The notes under the pieces: model-generated | Database searches by the model: none | Told to the model about the DNA's origin: nothing | What the model saw: only the letters and a program-made list of their open reading frames with translations | Assembly (NCBI RefSeq): GCF_001570945.1 | Contig: NZ_BCSQ01000005.1 | Span: 1-64,000 of the forward strand | Reading direction: 5' to 3' | Source of the DNA: Janibacter anophelis NBRC 107843 | GTDB taxonomy: Bacteria; Actinomycetota; Actinomycetes; Actinomycetales; Dermatophilaceae | DNA: 64,000 bases | Shown here: in pieces, positions 18,063-27,758 of the stretch | How positions within the stretch are numbered: position 1 is the first letter of the stretch | How the letters are laid out: each line of letters starts with the position of its first letter | Program-made: the position numbers and the translations under genes

Positions 18063-19558
18063 TCGGTGGTCATCCCCGTGATGCACGACTGGCGGGCCTG
18101 ACCAGCAGCGAGGCCGACTGGGCCGGTCTGCGCGTCGTCGTCACCGGCTTGGGGGTCAGCGGCTTCGCCGCGGCCGACGCGCTGCTGCAGTACGGCGCCC
18201 ACGTGCGCGTCGTCGACGGGGCGACGCCGGTCGAGGGCACGCCGATGGCGCAGCGTGCCCAGATCCTCGAGGTCCTCGACGCCCAGCTGCACCTGGGTGA
18301 CGGTGCCGAGACCGCGCTGCCGGTGCCTGCTGACGAGATCGACCTCGTCGTCACCTCGCCCGGGTGGGCGCCGCACCAGCCGCTGCTCGCCGCCGCGGCC
18401 GAGGCGGGCATCCCGATCTGGGGCGACGTCGAGCTGGCCTGGCGCCTGCGTCCCCGCGAAGGGGGAGCCCCCTGGCTCCTCGTCACCGGCACCAACGGCA
18501 AGACGACGACGGTGCAGATGCTCACCTCGATGCTCCGCGCGGCGGGACTGCGGGCCGCCAGCGGCGGCAACGTCGGCACGCCCGTGCTCGACCTGGTCCA
18601 GCACCCCGACCCCTATGACGTCATCGCCGTCGAGCTGAGCAGCTTCCAGCTGCACTGGAGCCACTCGCTGCGGCCGCAGGCCGCCGCCTGCCTCAACATC
18701 GCGCCCGACCACATCGACTGGCACGGCTCCTACGAGGAGTACGCCGCGGCCAAGGGCAAGGTCTACGCCAACGCCGAGATCGCCTGCGTCTACAACGAGC
18801 AGGACCCGGCCACGCGCCGGCTCGTCGAGGAGGCCGACGTCGTCGAGGGATGTCGGGCGGTCTCCTTCACCTTGGGCAGCCCCGCTCCGTCGATGCTCGG
18901 GCTCGTCGAGGACGTGCTCGCCGACCGGGCCTTCGTCGAGGACCGGGCCACGTCCGCGGCCGAACTCGGCAGCCTCGCCGACCTGCAGGGGGAGGCGCCG
19001 AGCGTCCCTCCCCACCTTGTCGCCAATGCCCTGGCTGCCGCCGCGCTGGCCCGCGCCCACGGCGTGCCGCCCGTCGCCGTCCGCGACGGGCTGCGCGCGT
19101 GGCGCCCCGAGCCGCACCGCATCGCGCACGTCGCGACCGCCGGTGAGGTGCACTGGATCGACGACTCCAAGGCGACCAACCCGCACGCAGCCCTGGCCAG
19201 TCTCACCTCCTACGAGCACGTGGTCTGGGTCGCCGGGGGCCTGCTCAAGGGGGCCGACGTCGACGAGCTCGTCGCCGCCGCGGCCGGTCGACTGCGGGCC
19301 GTCGTGCTCATCGGGCGCGATCGCGAGCAGATCGCGACCGCCGTGGGGCGACACGCGCCCGAGGTCCCCGTGATCGACGTCGCGGCGACGGACACTGGGG
19401 CCATGGACCTCGTCGTCCGCCACGCGGGGGAGCTCGCACGGCCGGGTGACGTGGTGCTGCTCGCCCCGGCGGCGGCGTCCATGGACATGTTCGACAACTA
19501 CGGGGCCCGCGGCGACGCCTTCGCCGCGGCGGTGGACCGGTACCTGCAGGAGGGGTGA
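18059..19558 (+). CDS. murD: UDP-MurNAc-L-alanine--D-glutamate ligase
   Basis: Adds D-Glu to UDP-MurNAc-L-Ala. The 499 residues start with the Rossmann motif [17 protein letters not shown], then the ATP loop GTNGKTT (Lys148), [10 protein letters not shown], and the C-terminal [14 protein letters not shown] motif. I chose GTG 18059, which overlaps the mraY stop (GTGA); the frame is open further upstream but only as a shadow of mraY. Confidence 0.95.
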   Translation: MIGGHPRDARLAGLTSSEADWAGLRVVVTGLGVSGFAAADALLQYGAHVRVVDGATPVEGTPMAQRAQILEVLDAQLHLGDGAETALPVPADEIDLVVTSPGWAPHQPLLAAAAEAGIPIWGDVELAWRLRPREGGAPWLLVTGTNGKTTTVQMLTSMLRAAGLRAASGGNVGTPVLDLVQHPDPYDVIAVELSSFQLHWSHSLRPQAAACLNIAPDHIDWHGSYEEYAAAKGKVYANAEIACVYNEQDPATRRLVEEADVVEGCRAVSFTLGSPAPSMLGLVEDVLADRAFVEDRATSAAELGSLADLQGEAPSVPPHLVANALAAAALARAHGVPPVAVRDGLRAWRPEPHRIAHVATAGEVHWIDDSKATNPHAALASLTSYEHVVWVAGGLLKGADVDELVAAAAGRLRAVVLIGRDREQIATAVGRHAPEVPVIDVAATDTGAMDLVVRHAGELARPGDVVLLAPAAASMDMFDNYGARGDAFAAAVDRYLQEG

Positions 19559-19560
19559 GC

Positions 19561-20835
19561 GTGAGCAGCAGCGCAGCGACCGGACGCGGTGCCGGCGCGC
19601 GCGCGGCCCGCTCGCGGTTCGAGCAGTGGACGGCGCGCTTCGAGTCGCCGACGACCACCTACTACCTCCTCCTCGGGGTCGTGGGCCTGCTCGTCGGCAT
19701 CGGGCTGGTCATGGTCCTGTCGGCCTCGATGATCGTCTCCCTCAAGGAAAACGACTCCTCCTTCACGATCTTCCTCAAGCAGTTCGTCTTCGCCGTGGCC
19801 GGCGGCATCGCCCTGTGGTGGGCCTCCCGGCGCAGCGTGCGCTTCTGGAAGCGCTTCGCCCTGCCGGCCGTGCTCGCCTCCCTCGTCCTGCTCGGGTTGG
19901 TGCTCACCCCGCTCGGCTTCGGCTTCCAGGGCAACCGCAACTGGATCGGGGTCGGGTCGCTGTCGATCCAGCCCAGCGAGATCGCCAAGATCGGGCTCGT
20001 CCTCGGAGGCGCCCTCGTCCTCGAACGCAAGCGGGGGCTGCTGGGCCAGATCAAGCACGCGCTCATCCCCTTCGTCGTCCCGGGGGCAGCGCTCATGGTG
20101 GGGCTCGTCATGCTCGGCCACGACCTCGGCACCGCGATGGTCATCCTCGCGATCGTCATCGGCATGCTCTTCGCCGCCGGTGTCCAGTTGCGGTGGTTCG
20201 TCGTGGGCGGTGGCGTGCTCGCGGTGCTCGGGTTCCTGGCAGCCAGCATCGGCAACAACCGCATGGAGCGCATCCAGGTCTGGCTGGACCCCGCCCAGTG
20301 CGCTCCGGGCACCGAGGCCTTCTACGGCATCTGCCGCCAGTCCATCCACGGCCGCTACGCCCTCGCCGACGGCGGCTGGCTCGGCGTCGGCCTCGGCGCC
20401 AGCCGTGAGAAGTGGGGCTGGCTCTCCGAGCCGTACAACGACTTCATCTTCGCGATCATCGGCGAGGAGCTCGGCCTGCTCGGCACGCTGTCGATCCTCG
20501 CGCTCTTCGCCGCCTTCGCCCTGGCCGGACTGCGTCTGGTCACCCGCACCGACGACTTCTTCGTGCGCATCGCCACCGCCGGCATCTGCACCTGGGTGCT
20601 CGTGCAGGCGATCATCAACATCGGCGCCGTCATCGGCATGCTGCCGGTCATCGGCGTGCCGCTGCCCTTCGTCTCCTCGGGCGGTTCCTCGCTCGTGACG
20701 TCGATGCTCGCCGTCGGCGTGCTGCTGAGCTTCGCTCGTGCCGAGCCGGGCTGCTCTGAGATGATCGCGGCGAAACCCTCCCGGACGCGCGCCCTGCTCG
20801 CCCGGTTCCCCAGCAGGAGGACATCCACGCGATGA
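19561..20835 (+). CDS. ftsW: septal SEDS peptidoglycan polymerase FtsW
   Basis: SEDS-family glycosyltransferase that polymerises lipid II at the septum together with FtsI. Ten or so membrane helices in 424 residues. Family motifs: GNRNWIGVGSLSIQPSE, GHDLGTAMV, and near the C-terminus PLPFVSSGGSSL. I chose GTG 19561, 7 bases after AGGAGG; GTG 19555 overlaps murD but is only one base from that site. Overlaps murG by 4 bases. The cytoplasmic C-terminal tail is short. Confidence 0.95.
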   Translation: MSSSAATGRGAGARAARSRFEQWTARFESPTTTYYLLLGVVGLLVGIGLVMVLSASMIVSLKENDSSFTIFLKQFVFAVAGGIALWWASRRSVRFWKRFALPAVLASLVLLGLVLTPLGFGFQGNRNWIGVGSLSIQPSEIAKIGLVLGGALVLERKRGLLGQIKHALIPFVVPGAALMVGLVMLGHDLGTAMVILAIVIGMLFAAGVQLRWFVVGGGVLAVLGFLAASIGNNRMERIQVWLDPAQCAPGTEAFYGICRQSIHGRYALADGGWLGVGLGASREKWGWLSEPYNDFIFAIIGEELGLLGTLSILALFAAFALAGLRLVTRTDDFFVRIATAGICTWVLVQAIINIGAVIGMLPVIGVPLPFVSSGGSSLVTSMLAVGVLLSFARAEPGCSEMIAAKPSRTRALLARFPSRRTSTR

Positions 20836-21944
20836 CGCCCACCCGCCCCTCACGCATCCTGCTGGCGGGAGGTGGCACTGCGGGTCATGTCTCCCCGCTG
20901 CTCGCCCTCGCCGACTGCCTGCGTCGCCGTGATCCCGCGGTGCAGATCCTCGCCCTCGGCACGAGCGAGGGACTGGAGTCGCGGTTGGTGCCCGAGCGAG
21001 GGTACGACTTCACGACGATCCCCAAGGTGCCGCTGCCGCGCCGCCCCTCCGGCGACCTCGTGCGCCTGCCGGTCAACCTGCGTCGCGCTGTCGCCGCGGC
21101 GGGCCGGGCCATCGAGCAGGTCGACGCCCAGGTCGTCGTCGGCTTCGGCGGGTACGTCTCCACCCCGGCGTACCTGGCCGCCCGCAAGGCCGACGTGCCG
21201 ATCGTCATCCACGAGCAGAATGCGCGTGCCGGCATCGCCAACAAGGTGGGTGCCCGCTTCACCGACCACGTCGGCGTCACCTTCCCCGGGACCAAGCTCG
21301 CCGGCGGTCGCGTCATCGGCATGCCGTTGCGCCCGGAGATCGTCTCGCTCGACCGGGCCGCGGTGCGCGCCGAGGCCCGCGCCGGGCTCGGGCTGCGCGA
21401 GGACCTGCCGGTGCTGCTCGTCACGGGCGGGTCGCTCGGGGCCAAGCGGCTCAACGACGCCTTCGCCGCGAGCGTGGCGACGCTGCGCGACGCCGGGGTT
21501 CAGGTGCTGCACGCGACCGGTGCGGGCAAGGACTTCGTCGCCATGGGCGGCGACGAGTCGGTGCCCTATGTCGTGCTGCCGTACGTCGACCGGATGGACC
21601 TGGCCTACGCGGCCGCCGACGCCGTCGTCTGCCGGGCCGGTGCCAACACCGTGTGCGAGCTGACCGCGGTCGGGCTGCCCGGCGTCTACGTCCCGCTGCC
21701 GATCGGCAACGGCGAGCAGCGGCTCAACGCCGCCGGCGTCGTCGAGGCCGGGGGAGGGCTGGTCGTCGAGGACGCCGACGTCGACCCGTCCTGGGTGGCC
21801 CGCGAGATCGTGCCGCTGCTGCAGGACCACGAGCGCCTCGAGGCGATGTCCGCCGCCGCCAACTCCGTCGGCCACCGTGACGCCGACGAGACCCTTGCCG
21901 ACATGGTCGCGCAGGCGTGGCAGGACGGGGGCAGCCGTGGCTGA
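20832..21944 (+). CDS. murG: lipid II synthase MurG
   Basis: GT-B glycosyltransferase on the inner face of the membrane that adds GlcNAc to lipid I. 370 residues with the N-terminal loop GGGTAGH (13-19), FGGYVSTPAYLAA, HEQNARAGIANK, and the donor-site segment CRAGANTVCELTAVGLPG with PLPIGNGEQRLNA. Start overlaps the ftsW stop (ATGA). Confidence 0.96.
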   Translation: MTPTRPSRILLAGGGTAGHVSPLLALADCLRRRDPAVQILALGTSEGLESRLVPERGYDFTTIPKVPLPRRPSGDLVRLPVNLRRAVAAAGRAIEQVDAQVVVGFGGYVSTPAYLAARKADVPIVIHEQNARAGIANKVGARFTDHVGVTFPGTKLAGGRVIGMPLRPEIVSLDRAAVRAEARAGLGLREDLPVLLVTGGSLGAKRLNDAFAASVATLRDAGVQVLHATGAGKDFVAMGGDESVPYVVLPYVDRMDLAYAAADAVVCRAGANTVCELTAVGLPGVYVPLPIGNGEQRLNAAGVVEAGGGLVVEDADVDPSWVAREIVPLLQDHERLEAMSAAANSVGHRDADETLADMVAQAWQDGGSRG

Positions 21945-23397
21945 GGTTCCCCCGCCGTCCACGACGCAGCTGCCCGCCGTGCCGCGCAACGAGCGATTCG
22001 ACGTGCTGGCGCCGAGGGTGCCGCTCGCCGATCTCGGGGTCGTCCACGTCCTGGCCGCCGGAGGCGCGGGCATGTCCGCGATCGTGCGGCTGCTGCTCGA
22101 CGCCGGTGTCGAGGTGCGCGGCAGCGACGCGCACGACTCGCCGTTGCTCGAGCGGCTGCGTGAGCGCGGGGCCACGATCTGGGTCGGCCACGACCCGGAG
22201 CACCTCGACGGCGCCGACACGGTCGTCGTCTCCTCCGCGATCCGTGAGGACAATCCCGAGCTCGCCGCGGCGCGCAGCCGGGGGCTGCGGGTGCTCCACC
22301 GCAGCCAGGCGCTCGCCTCGGCGATGGGGGAGCAGACCCGCGTCGCCGTCGCAGGCGCCAACGGCAAGACGACGACGAGCTCGATGCTCACGGTCGCGCT
22401 CCTCGAGGCCGGGCAGGCGCCCTCCTTCGCCCTCGGCGGTGAGTTGTCCACGCACGGGGTCAACGCTGCGCTGGGCGCCGGGTCCCCCTTCGTCGCGGAG
22501 GCCGACGAGTCCGACGGCTCCTTCCTCGCGTACCGACCTGACGTCGCCGTCGTGACCAATGTCCAGCCCGACCACCTCGACTTCTACGGCGACTTCGCCA
22601 CCGTCGAGGCGGCCTACCTCGAGTTCGCCCGCACGATCACCGACGGCGGTCTGCTCGTCGTGTGCGCCGACGACCCGGGAGCCGAGCGACTCGCCGCCCG
22701 GGCGCGGGAGGCGAGCCTGCGGGTGCTGCGCTACGGCTTCGCCGAGGACGCGGACGTCCGCCTCGTCGACCCGGTGCTCGACGGCACGAGCGCCCGCGCG
22801 GTGCTCGTCGAGGACGGGACCCGCCGAGAGCTGCGGATCAGCGTGCCCGGCCGGCACAACCTGCTCAACGCCGCGGCCGCGCATGCCGCCGCCGTCCACG
22901 GGCTGGGCGTCGAGGCGCAGGCCGTGCTCGACGGGCTGGCGGCCTACGGAGGCACCCGGCGGCGCTTCGAGACCAAGGGAGCGGCGCGCGGCGTCACCGT
23001 CGTCGACGACTACGCGCACAACCCCGGCAAGGTCGAGGCCGTGGTGCGCACGGCCAAGGAGATCGCGGGAGAGCACCGGCTCTTCGTCATCTTCCAGCCG
23101 CACCTGTACTCCCGCACCCGTGACTTCGCGGCCGGCTTCGCCGCGGGGCTGATGCCGGCCGACGAGGTGCTGCTCCTCGACGTCTACGGCGCCCGCGAGG
23201 ACCCGATCGACGGGGTGGGCTCGCAGCTGATCGCCGAGCCGCTCGTGCGGGCGGGCCGCTCCGCACGGGTCGTCGACGCCGCGGCAGCCATCGAGGCCGT
23301 CGCGCGCGACGCGCGTGAGGGGGACCTCGTCCTGACCGTCGGTGCGGGTGACGTGACGCACCTGGGTCCGCGGGTGCTCGAGGCCCTGCGGCGATGA
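21937..23397 (+). CDS. murC: UDP-MurNAc-L-alanine ligase
   Basis: First Mur ligase, adding L-Ala to UDP-MurNAc. 486 residues; ATP loop GANGKTTT (Lys144), AGGAGMSAI near the N-terminus, EADESDGSFL, and VDDYAHNPGKVEA in the C-terminal domain. I chose GTG 21937, which overlaps the murG end by 8 bases; the upstream ATG at 21877 lies inside murG. Stop overlaps ftsQ (ATGA). Confidence 0.95.
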   Translation: MAEVPPPSTTQLPAVPRNERFDVLAPRVPLADLGVVHVLAAGGAGMSAIVRLLLDAGVEVRGSDAHDSPLLERLRERGATIWVGHDPEHLDGADTVVVSSAIREDNPELAAARSRGLRVLHRSQALASAMGEQTRVAVAGANGKTTTSSMLTVALLEAGQAPSFALGGELSTHGVNAALGAGSPFVAEADESDGSFLAYRPDVAVVTNVQPDHLDFYGDFATVEAAYLEFARTITDGGLLVVCADDPGAERLAARAREASLRVLRYGFAEDADVRLVDPVLDGTSARAVLVEDGTRRELRISVPGRHNLLNAAAAHAAAVHGLGVEAQAVLDGLAAYGGTRRRFETKGAARGVTVVDDYAHNPGKVEAVVRTAKEIAGEHRLFVIFQPHLYSRTRDFAAGFAAGLMPADEVLLLDVYGAREDPIDGVGSQLIAEPLVRAGRSARVVDAAAAIEAVARDAREGDLVLTVGAGDVTHLGPRVLEALRR

Positions 23398-24137
23398 GCC
23401 GGGGGAGCGGCACGCGGGAGGCGACCGAGGAGCGGTTCGCGGAGCGCGCGGCGCACGCACGCGCCCAGCGGTTGCGCCGCTGGCTCGCCGGCCTGCTCGT
23501 CGTCGCGGCGCTCGTCGGGCTCGGGTGGGTCGTCGCCTTTTCCCCGGCACTCGACACCCGTGAGGTGGCAGTCAGCGGTGCCGACCCCGCGGACGTCGAG
23601 CGGATCGAACGGATCGCCGCGGACGAGATCGGCACCCCGCTCGTGCGGGTCGACGGCGACGGCCTGGCGGACCGGATCACCGACGAGGTGCCCGGTGCCG
23701 CACACGTCGAGGTGGAGTCCGGGTGGCCGAACACCCTGAACGTCAACGTGACGTCGAGAGTTCCGGCGCTGGCCATCCGTGGCGAGGGGGATCGGTACCG
23801 CCTGCTCGACCTCGAGGGAGTGGTCATCCGCACGGTGGACAAGGCCCCGCGCGGCGTGCCCACGGTCCGGGCCGAGGGTGACGTCGAGGTCTCGGGACAC
23901 GGGGTGCGTGCCGCCCTGGGGATGCTCGAGGCGCTGCCCGAGGAGACCCGCCCCAGGGTCAAGGGCATCACCGTCGACTCGGCCGACCAGATCAGCTTCC
24001 GATTGGGCGGCACGCAGGTCATCTGGGGCGACGGCAGCTCGCCGGACGTCAAGGTCGAGGTGATCGAGATCCTGGTGGCCAAGAAGCCCGAGGTCATCGA
24101 CGTCTCCGCCCCCGACACGCCGGTGACGAAGGGGTAG
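23394..24137 (+). CDS. ftsQ: cell division protein FtsQ
   Basis: Bitopic divisome protein that links FtsL/FtsB-type proteins to the septal synthase. 247 residues: basic cytoplasmic N-terminus, one membrane helix (LAGLLVVAALVGLGWVVAF, about 32-50), then the POTRA domain starting DTREVAVSGADP and the FtsQ domain with SRVPALAIRGEGDRYRLLD. Last gene of the tightly overlapping block; a 147-base gap follows before ftsZ. Confidence 0.92.
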   Translation: MSRGSGTREATEERFAERAAHARAQRLRRWLAGLLVVAALVGLGWVVAFSPALDTREVAVSGADPADVERIERIAADEIGTPLVRVDGDGLADRITDEVPGAAHVEVESGWPNTLNVNVTSRVPALAIRGEGDRYRLLDLEGVVIRTVDKAPRGVPTVRAEGDVEVSGHGVRAALGMLEALPEETRPRVKGITVDSADQISFRLGGTQVIWGDGSSPDVKVEVIEILVAKKPEVIDVSAPDTPVTKG

Positions 24138-24168
24138 TGTGACGACACGCGGGCGCAGCGTTTGCCCC

Positions 24169-24184
24169 TGCGGCCGCGGCCGCA
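24169..24184. repeat. perfect 16-bp palindrome in the ftsQ-ftsZ gap
   Basis: TGCGGCCGCGGCCGCA reads the same on both strands. It lies 100 bases before ftsZ. It could be a short terminator for the upstream block or a protein site; a second symmetry, TGAAGTTCA (24225-24233), lies in the AT-richer leader closer to ftsZ, where actinobacteria often carry an ftsZ promoter. Confidence 0.4.
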
Positions 24185-24284
24185 TAACGTCACCCGCACA
24201 CCGAGCGTGACCAAACTGTAACCCTGAAGTTCACCTTGAGTTTCGGGACAGGGCAGCACCGAGCACCAGCAATCAGGAGTCCCC

Positions 24285-25616
24285 GTGGCATCAGCCCAGA
24301 ACTATCTGGCCGTTATCAAGGTCGTCGGCATCGGCGGCGGCGGCGTCAACGCCGTCAACCGGATGATCGAGGTCGGCCTCAAGGGCGTCGAGTTCATCGC
24401 CATCAACACCGATGCCCAGGCGCTGCTGATGTCTGACGCCGACGTCAAGCTCGACGTGGGCCGCGAGCTCACGCGCGGACTCGGTGCCGGCGCCGACCCC
24501 GAGGTCGGCAAGAAGGCTGCCGAGGACCACGCGGAGGAGATCGAGGAGGTCCTCAAGGGGGCCGACATGGTCTTCGTCACCGCGGGCGAGGGTGGCGGCA
24601 CCGGCACGGGTGGTGCGCCCGTCGTCGCCAAGATCGCCAAGAGCCTCGGTGCCCTGACCATCGGTGTCGTCACGCGTCCGTTCACCTTCGAGGGGCGTCG
24701 CCGCGCCAACCAGGCCGAGTCCGGCATCGGTGCGCTGCGCGACGAGGTCGACACCCTCATCGTCATCCCCAACGACCGACTGCTGTCGATCAGCGACCGC
24801 GCGGTCAGCATGCTCGACGCCTTCCGCAGCGCCGACCAGGTCCTGCTCTCCGGTGTCCAGGGCATCACCGACCTGATCACCACGCCCGGCCTGATCAACC
24901 TCGACTTCGCCGACGTCAAGTCGGTCATGCAAGGTGCCGGGTCCGCGCTCATGGGCATCGGCTCGGCCAGAGGCGAGGACCGTGCCGTGCAGGCCGCAGA
25001 GCTGGCGATCTCCTCGCCGCTGCTCGAGGCGAGCGTCGACGGCGCGCACGGCGTGCTCCTGTCGATCCAGGGTGGCAGCGACCTCGGCCTCTTCGAGATC
25101 AACGAGGCCGCACGCCTGGTGCAGGAGGCGGCTCACCCCGAGGCCAACATCATCTTCGGTGCGGTCATCGACGACGCCCTCGGCGACGAGGTCCGCGTGA
25201 CGGTCATCGCCGCCGGCTTCGACGGTGGTGTCCCGCAGCAGCGTCCGGACGACCGCGCCCTCGGCCAGGTCCAGTCCGGTGGCCAGGGTCGTCAGGCTCC
25301 TGCGCAGCAGGCCCCGGCTCAGCAGGCGCCCGCCCAGCAGCGTCCGGCTCAGCAGGCGCCCGCGCAGGGGCAGCCGCAGCAGGTCCCCGCCCAGCAGCGG
25401 CCTGCACAGGCCCAGCCCCAGCAGGTGCCGGCCCAGCAGGTGCCCGCGCAGCAGGCCCCGGTCCAGCAGGCACCCGTGCAGCAGCAGCCGCAGCAGACGG
25501 CGCCCGCCCAGGCCCCCGCGCAGCAGGCGCCGGCGCAGCCCAAGCAGGCCACCCCGCCGCGACAGGTGACCTTCGACGACGGCGACGACCTGGACGTGCC
25601 CGACTTCCTGAAGTGA
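24285..25616 (+). CDS. ftsZ: cell division GTPase FtsZ
   Basis: Tubulin-like GTPase that forms the Z-ring. GTG start with CAGGAGT 4-5 bases upstream, 443 residues. GTP-binding parts: [13 protein letters not shown] at the N-terminus, the signature loop [10 protein letters not shown] (101-110), [10 protein letters not shown] and [11 protein letters not shown]. After the globular domain (about residue 315) comes a linker of roughly 110 residues made almost only of Gln, Pro and Ala (QQAPAQQ-type repeats), then the conserved C-terminal peptide [10 protein letters not shown] that binds SepF and other partners. The linker repeats are also visible as DNA repeats (about 25290-25550). Confidence 0.97.
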   Translation: MASAQNYLAVIKVVGIGGGGVNAVNRMIEVGLKGVEFIAINTDAQALLMSDADVKLDVGRELTRGLGAGADPEVGKKAAEDHAEEIEEVLKGADMVFVTAGEGGGTGTGGAPVVAKIAKSLGALTIGVVTRPFTFEGRRRANQAESGIGALRDEVDTLIVIPNDRLLSISDRAVSMLDAFRSADQVLLSGVQGITDLITTPGLINLDFADVKSVMQGAGSALMGIGSARGEDRAVQAAELAISSPLLEASVDGAHGVLLSIQGGSDLGLFEINEAARLVQEAAHPEANIIFGAVIDDALGDEVRVTVIAAGFDGGVPQQRPDDRALGQVQSGGQGRQAPAQQAPAQQAPAQQRPAQQAPAQGQPQQVPAQQRPAQAQPQQVPAQQVPAQQAPVQQAPVQQQPQQTAPAQAPAQQAPAQPKQATPPRQVTFDDGDDLDVPDFLK

Positions 25617-25649
25617 TCCGCGGCTGAGCCGGTGCGCTCAGCACGACAG

Positions 25650-25692
25650 GCCCCGGCCTCGCAGGAGTTCCACACTCGTGCGAGGCCGGGGC
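25650..25692 (+). terminator. hairpin terminator after ftsZ
   Basis: A 14-bp stem (GCCCCGGCCTCGCA with its complement) and a 15-base loop, followed by TTCT. It closes the dcw transcript before pgeF. Confidence 0.8.
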
Positions 25693-25748
25693 TTCTCGCA
25701 CCCCGGGGCATCCCGGGGCGGGTGGGGTGCGGCTCGGGGGCCGGACGG

Positions 25749-25754
25749 TAGGTT
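25749..25754 (+). promoter_or_regulatory. -10 box (TAGGTT) giving a leaderless pgeF transcript
   Basis: TAGGTT is followed by six bases and then the GTG start. Transcription starting 6-7 bases after the -10 box would begin at the start codon; no ribosome site is present. Confidence 0.6.
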
Positions 25755-25760
25755 GCAGAC

Positions 25761-26492
25761 GTGTTTGCCTGGAGAGACGACGACGCAGGGCTCGTGCGCG
25801 CCTTCACCGACCGCCACGACGGGGTGAGCGGTGCCCCCTTCGCCGGGCTGAACCTCGGGGCCCACGTCGGCGACGACCCGTCCGCCGTGGCCGCCAACCG
25901 CGACCGGCTGCAGGAGGCGCTGGGTCTGCCGACGGTGTGGGCCGACCAGGTGCACGGCAGCGAGGTCGTCCAGGTGACGCGCGCGGTGCTCGACGGCTCC
26001 CGCACCGAGACCGGGGCCGTGGGCACCGGTGACGCGATGGTGACCGACCTGCCGGGACTGGCCCTCGGGGTCCTCGTCGCCGACTGCACCCCGGTCCTCG
26101 TCCATGACGCCGCGGGCCCGCTCGTCGGGGTCGCCCACGCCGGGCGCCCCGGGATGGTGGCGGGTGTCGCCCTTCGTCTCGTCGAGGCCATGCGTGACCT
26201 CGGCGCGCGCGACCTTAGGGCCGCCGTCGGGCCGTCCGTGTGCGGACGCTGCTACGAGGTGCCTGACGAGATGCGCTCTGCCGCAGCGCAGGTCGCGCCG
26301 GTCTCCGCCGCCATCACGTGGACCGGGACCCCGGCCATCGACGTCGCCAGCGGCGTCGTCGACCAGCTGCAGGGAGCGCGGGTGCCGGTCGAGTGGGTGC
26401 CCGGGTGCGCCCGCGAGGACGAGGCGCTCTACTCCTACCGTCGGGACGGCCGGACCGGTCGGTTCGCCGGCGTCATCGGCAGGTCCGCATGA
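25761..26492 (+). CDS. pgeF: peptidoglycan editing factor PgeF (YfiH/laccase-domain family)
   Basis: Cytoplasmic protein of 243 residues of the former multicopper polyphenol oxidase family; characterised members hydrolyse mis-built muropeptide precursors containing L-Ser. Motifs: WADQVHGSEV, VLVADCTPVLV (metal-site Cys), VGVAHAGRPGMVAG and the C-terminal ARVPVEWVPGCAREDEALYSYRRDG region. The usual VHAGWRG is AHAGRPG here, a form common in actinobacteria. GTG start right after a -10 box suggests a leaderless transcript. Overlaps the next gene (ATGA). Confidence 0.88.
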   Translation: MFAWRDDDAGLVRAFTDRHDGVSGAPFAGLNLGAHVGDDPSAVAANRDRLQEALGLPTVWADQVHGSEVVQVTRAVLDGSRTETGAVGTGDAMVTDLPGLALGVLVADCTPVLVHDAAGPLVGVAHAGRPGMVAGVALRLVEAMRDLGARDLRAAVGPSVCGRCYEVPDEMRSAAAQVAPVSAAITWTGTPAIDVASGVVDQLQGARVPVEWVPGCAREDEALYSYRRDGRTGRFAGVIGRSA

Positions 26493-27193
26493 GCGCCGCG
26501 CGCCGCGACGAGCTCGCCGCCAACCTCGCTGCCGTCGAAGGGCGGATCACCGCCGCGTGCACGAGCGCGGGACGCGCCCGCGACGAGGTGCAGCTGGTCG
26601 TTGTCACGAAGTTCTTCCCCCGCGGCGACCTCGACCTGCTCGCCGGACTCGGCGTCACCGAGATCGGCGAGAACCGCGAGCAGGAGGCCGCCGCCAAGCT
26701 CGCCGACGGAGGGACTCCTGCCGGGGTGCGCACCCACTTCATCGGGCAGCTGCAGTCCAAGAAGGCCAACGCGGTCGCCCGGTGGGCCGACGTCGTCCAG
26801 TCGGTCGACCGCAGCAAGCTCGTCAATGCGCTCGCCCGTGGCGCCGAGCTCGCCGGGCGCGACCTGACCCTGCTCGTCCAGGTCGACCTCGACCCGGAGC
26901 CCGACGGCCGGCGCGGGGGAGCCGACCCGGCCGACGTTCCGGCCCTCGCCGACGAGATCGCGGGCAGCCCCCTTCGCCTCGGTGGACTCATGGCGGTGGC
27001 GCCGCTCGACGCCGACCCGGACGCCGCCTTCGAGCGGCTCGCGCGCCTGCACGAGCGGGTCCTGGCCGACCACCCGGACGCGACGATGCTCTCCGCGGGG
27101 ATGAGCGGTGACCTCGAGCAGGCGGTGCGTCACGGCGCGACACACCTGCGTGTCGGGACGGCAATCCTCGGAACTCGTCCGTCCCACCGGTAA
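26489..27193 (+). CDS. YggS family pyridoxal-phosphate homeostasis protein
   Basis: Binds PLP on a single-domain alanine-racemase-like barrel and helps to balance B6 vitamers; no enzyme activity is known for most members. 234 residues; the PLP lysine lies in LVVVTKFFP, followed by IGENREQEA, HFIGQLQSKKAN and the phosphate-binding MSAGMSGDLEQAVRHGAT. ATG 26489 overlaps the pgeF stop; upstream sequence in frame belongs to pgeF. The pgeF-yggS-sepF order is standard after ftsZ. Confidence 0.92.
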   Translation: MSAARRDELAANLAAVEGRITAACTSAGRARDEVQLVVVTKFFPRGDLDLLAGLGVTEIGENREQEAAAKLADGGTPAGVRTHFIGQLQSKKANAVARWADVVQSVDRSKLVNALARGAELAGRDLTLLVQVDLDPEPDGRRGGADPADVPALADEIAGSPLRLGGLMAVAPLDADPDAAFERLARLHERVLADHPDATMLSAGMSGDLEQAVRHGATHLRVGTAILGTRPSHR

Positions 27194-27242
27194 CTTCGGT
27201 GACACCGACGAGGCAACCGGTAACACGTGAGGATTTGAGGAC

Positions 27243-27716
27243 ATGACGGCACTGCGCAACGCGATGGTCTACCTCGGCCTGGCCGAGGACGACAAGCGGT
27301 ACGACGAGTACGACGACCAGTACGTCGACGACTACGAGACCGGGCACGAGATCGTCGACGAGGAGCGGGCCGCTGAGGTCACCCCCCTGCGCCGCGTCCC
27401 GAGTGCACCCGCCGTCCGCGAGGTGGAGGTCACCCAGATGAACCGCATCACGACGATCCACCCGAGCACCTACAACGATGCCCGGGCCATCGGTGAGAGC
27501 TTCCGCAGCAACACCCCGGTGATCATGAACCTCACCGACATGGACGACTCCGACGCCAAGCGACTCGTCGACTTCGCCGCCGGTCTCGTCTTCGGCCTGC
27601 ACGGCTCGATCGAGCGCGTCACCAACAAGGTCTTCCTCCTCTCGCCGGAGCACATCGAGGTCGACGCCGAGGGCGGCGAGCCGGCCCAGCCGCGCGCGCT
27701 GTTCAACCAGAGCTGA
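27243..27716 (+). CDS. sepF: cell division protein SepF
   Basis: Membrane-binding FtsZ anchor, essential in actinobacteria because FtsA is absent. 157 residues: an N-terminal amphipathic helix (MTALRNAMVYLGL), an acidic Tyr/Asp-rich linker (DDKRYDEYDDQYVDDYE), and the DUF552 domain (about 70-150) with MNLTDMDDSDAKRLVDFAAG. Ribosome site GAGGA before ATG. No ftsA gene is present in the window. Confidence 0.95.
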   Translation: MTALRNAMVYLGLAEDDKRYDEYDDQYVDDYETGHEIVDEERAAEVTPLRRVPSAPAVREVEVTQMNRITTIHPSTYNDARAIGESFRSNTPVIMNLTDMDDSDAKRLVDFAAGLVFGLHGSIERVTNKVFLLSPEHIEVDAEGGEPAQPRALFNQS

Positions 27717-27722
27717 CCCTCC

Positions 27723-27744
27723 CAGCGGGCCCTCAGGGCCGCTG
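27723..27744 (+). terminator. small hairpin after sepF
   Basis: CAGCGG and CCCT arms pair with AGGG and CCGCTG with one unpaired G and a very short loop. It stops three bases before the next -10 box. Confidence 0.5.
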
Positions 27745-27746
27745 CC

Positions 27747-27752
27747 TAGGCT
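27747..27752 (+). promoter_or_regulatory. -10 box (TAGGCT) giving a leaderless yggT transcript
   Basis: TAGGCT, six bases (GCCTCC), then ATG. No ribosome site. Confidence 0.6.
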
Positions 27753-27758
27753 GCCTCC

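Noticed and set aside
25290-25550. Tandem DNA repeat as an independent element
   Set aside because: It is the in-frame coding repeat of the FtsZ linker.
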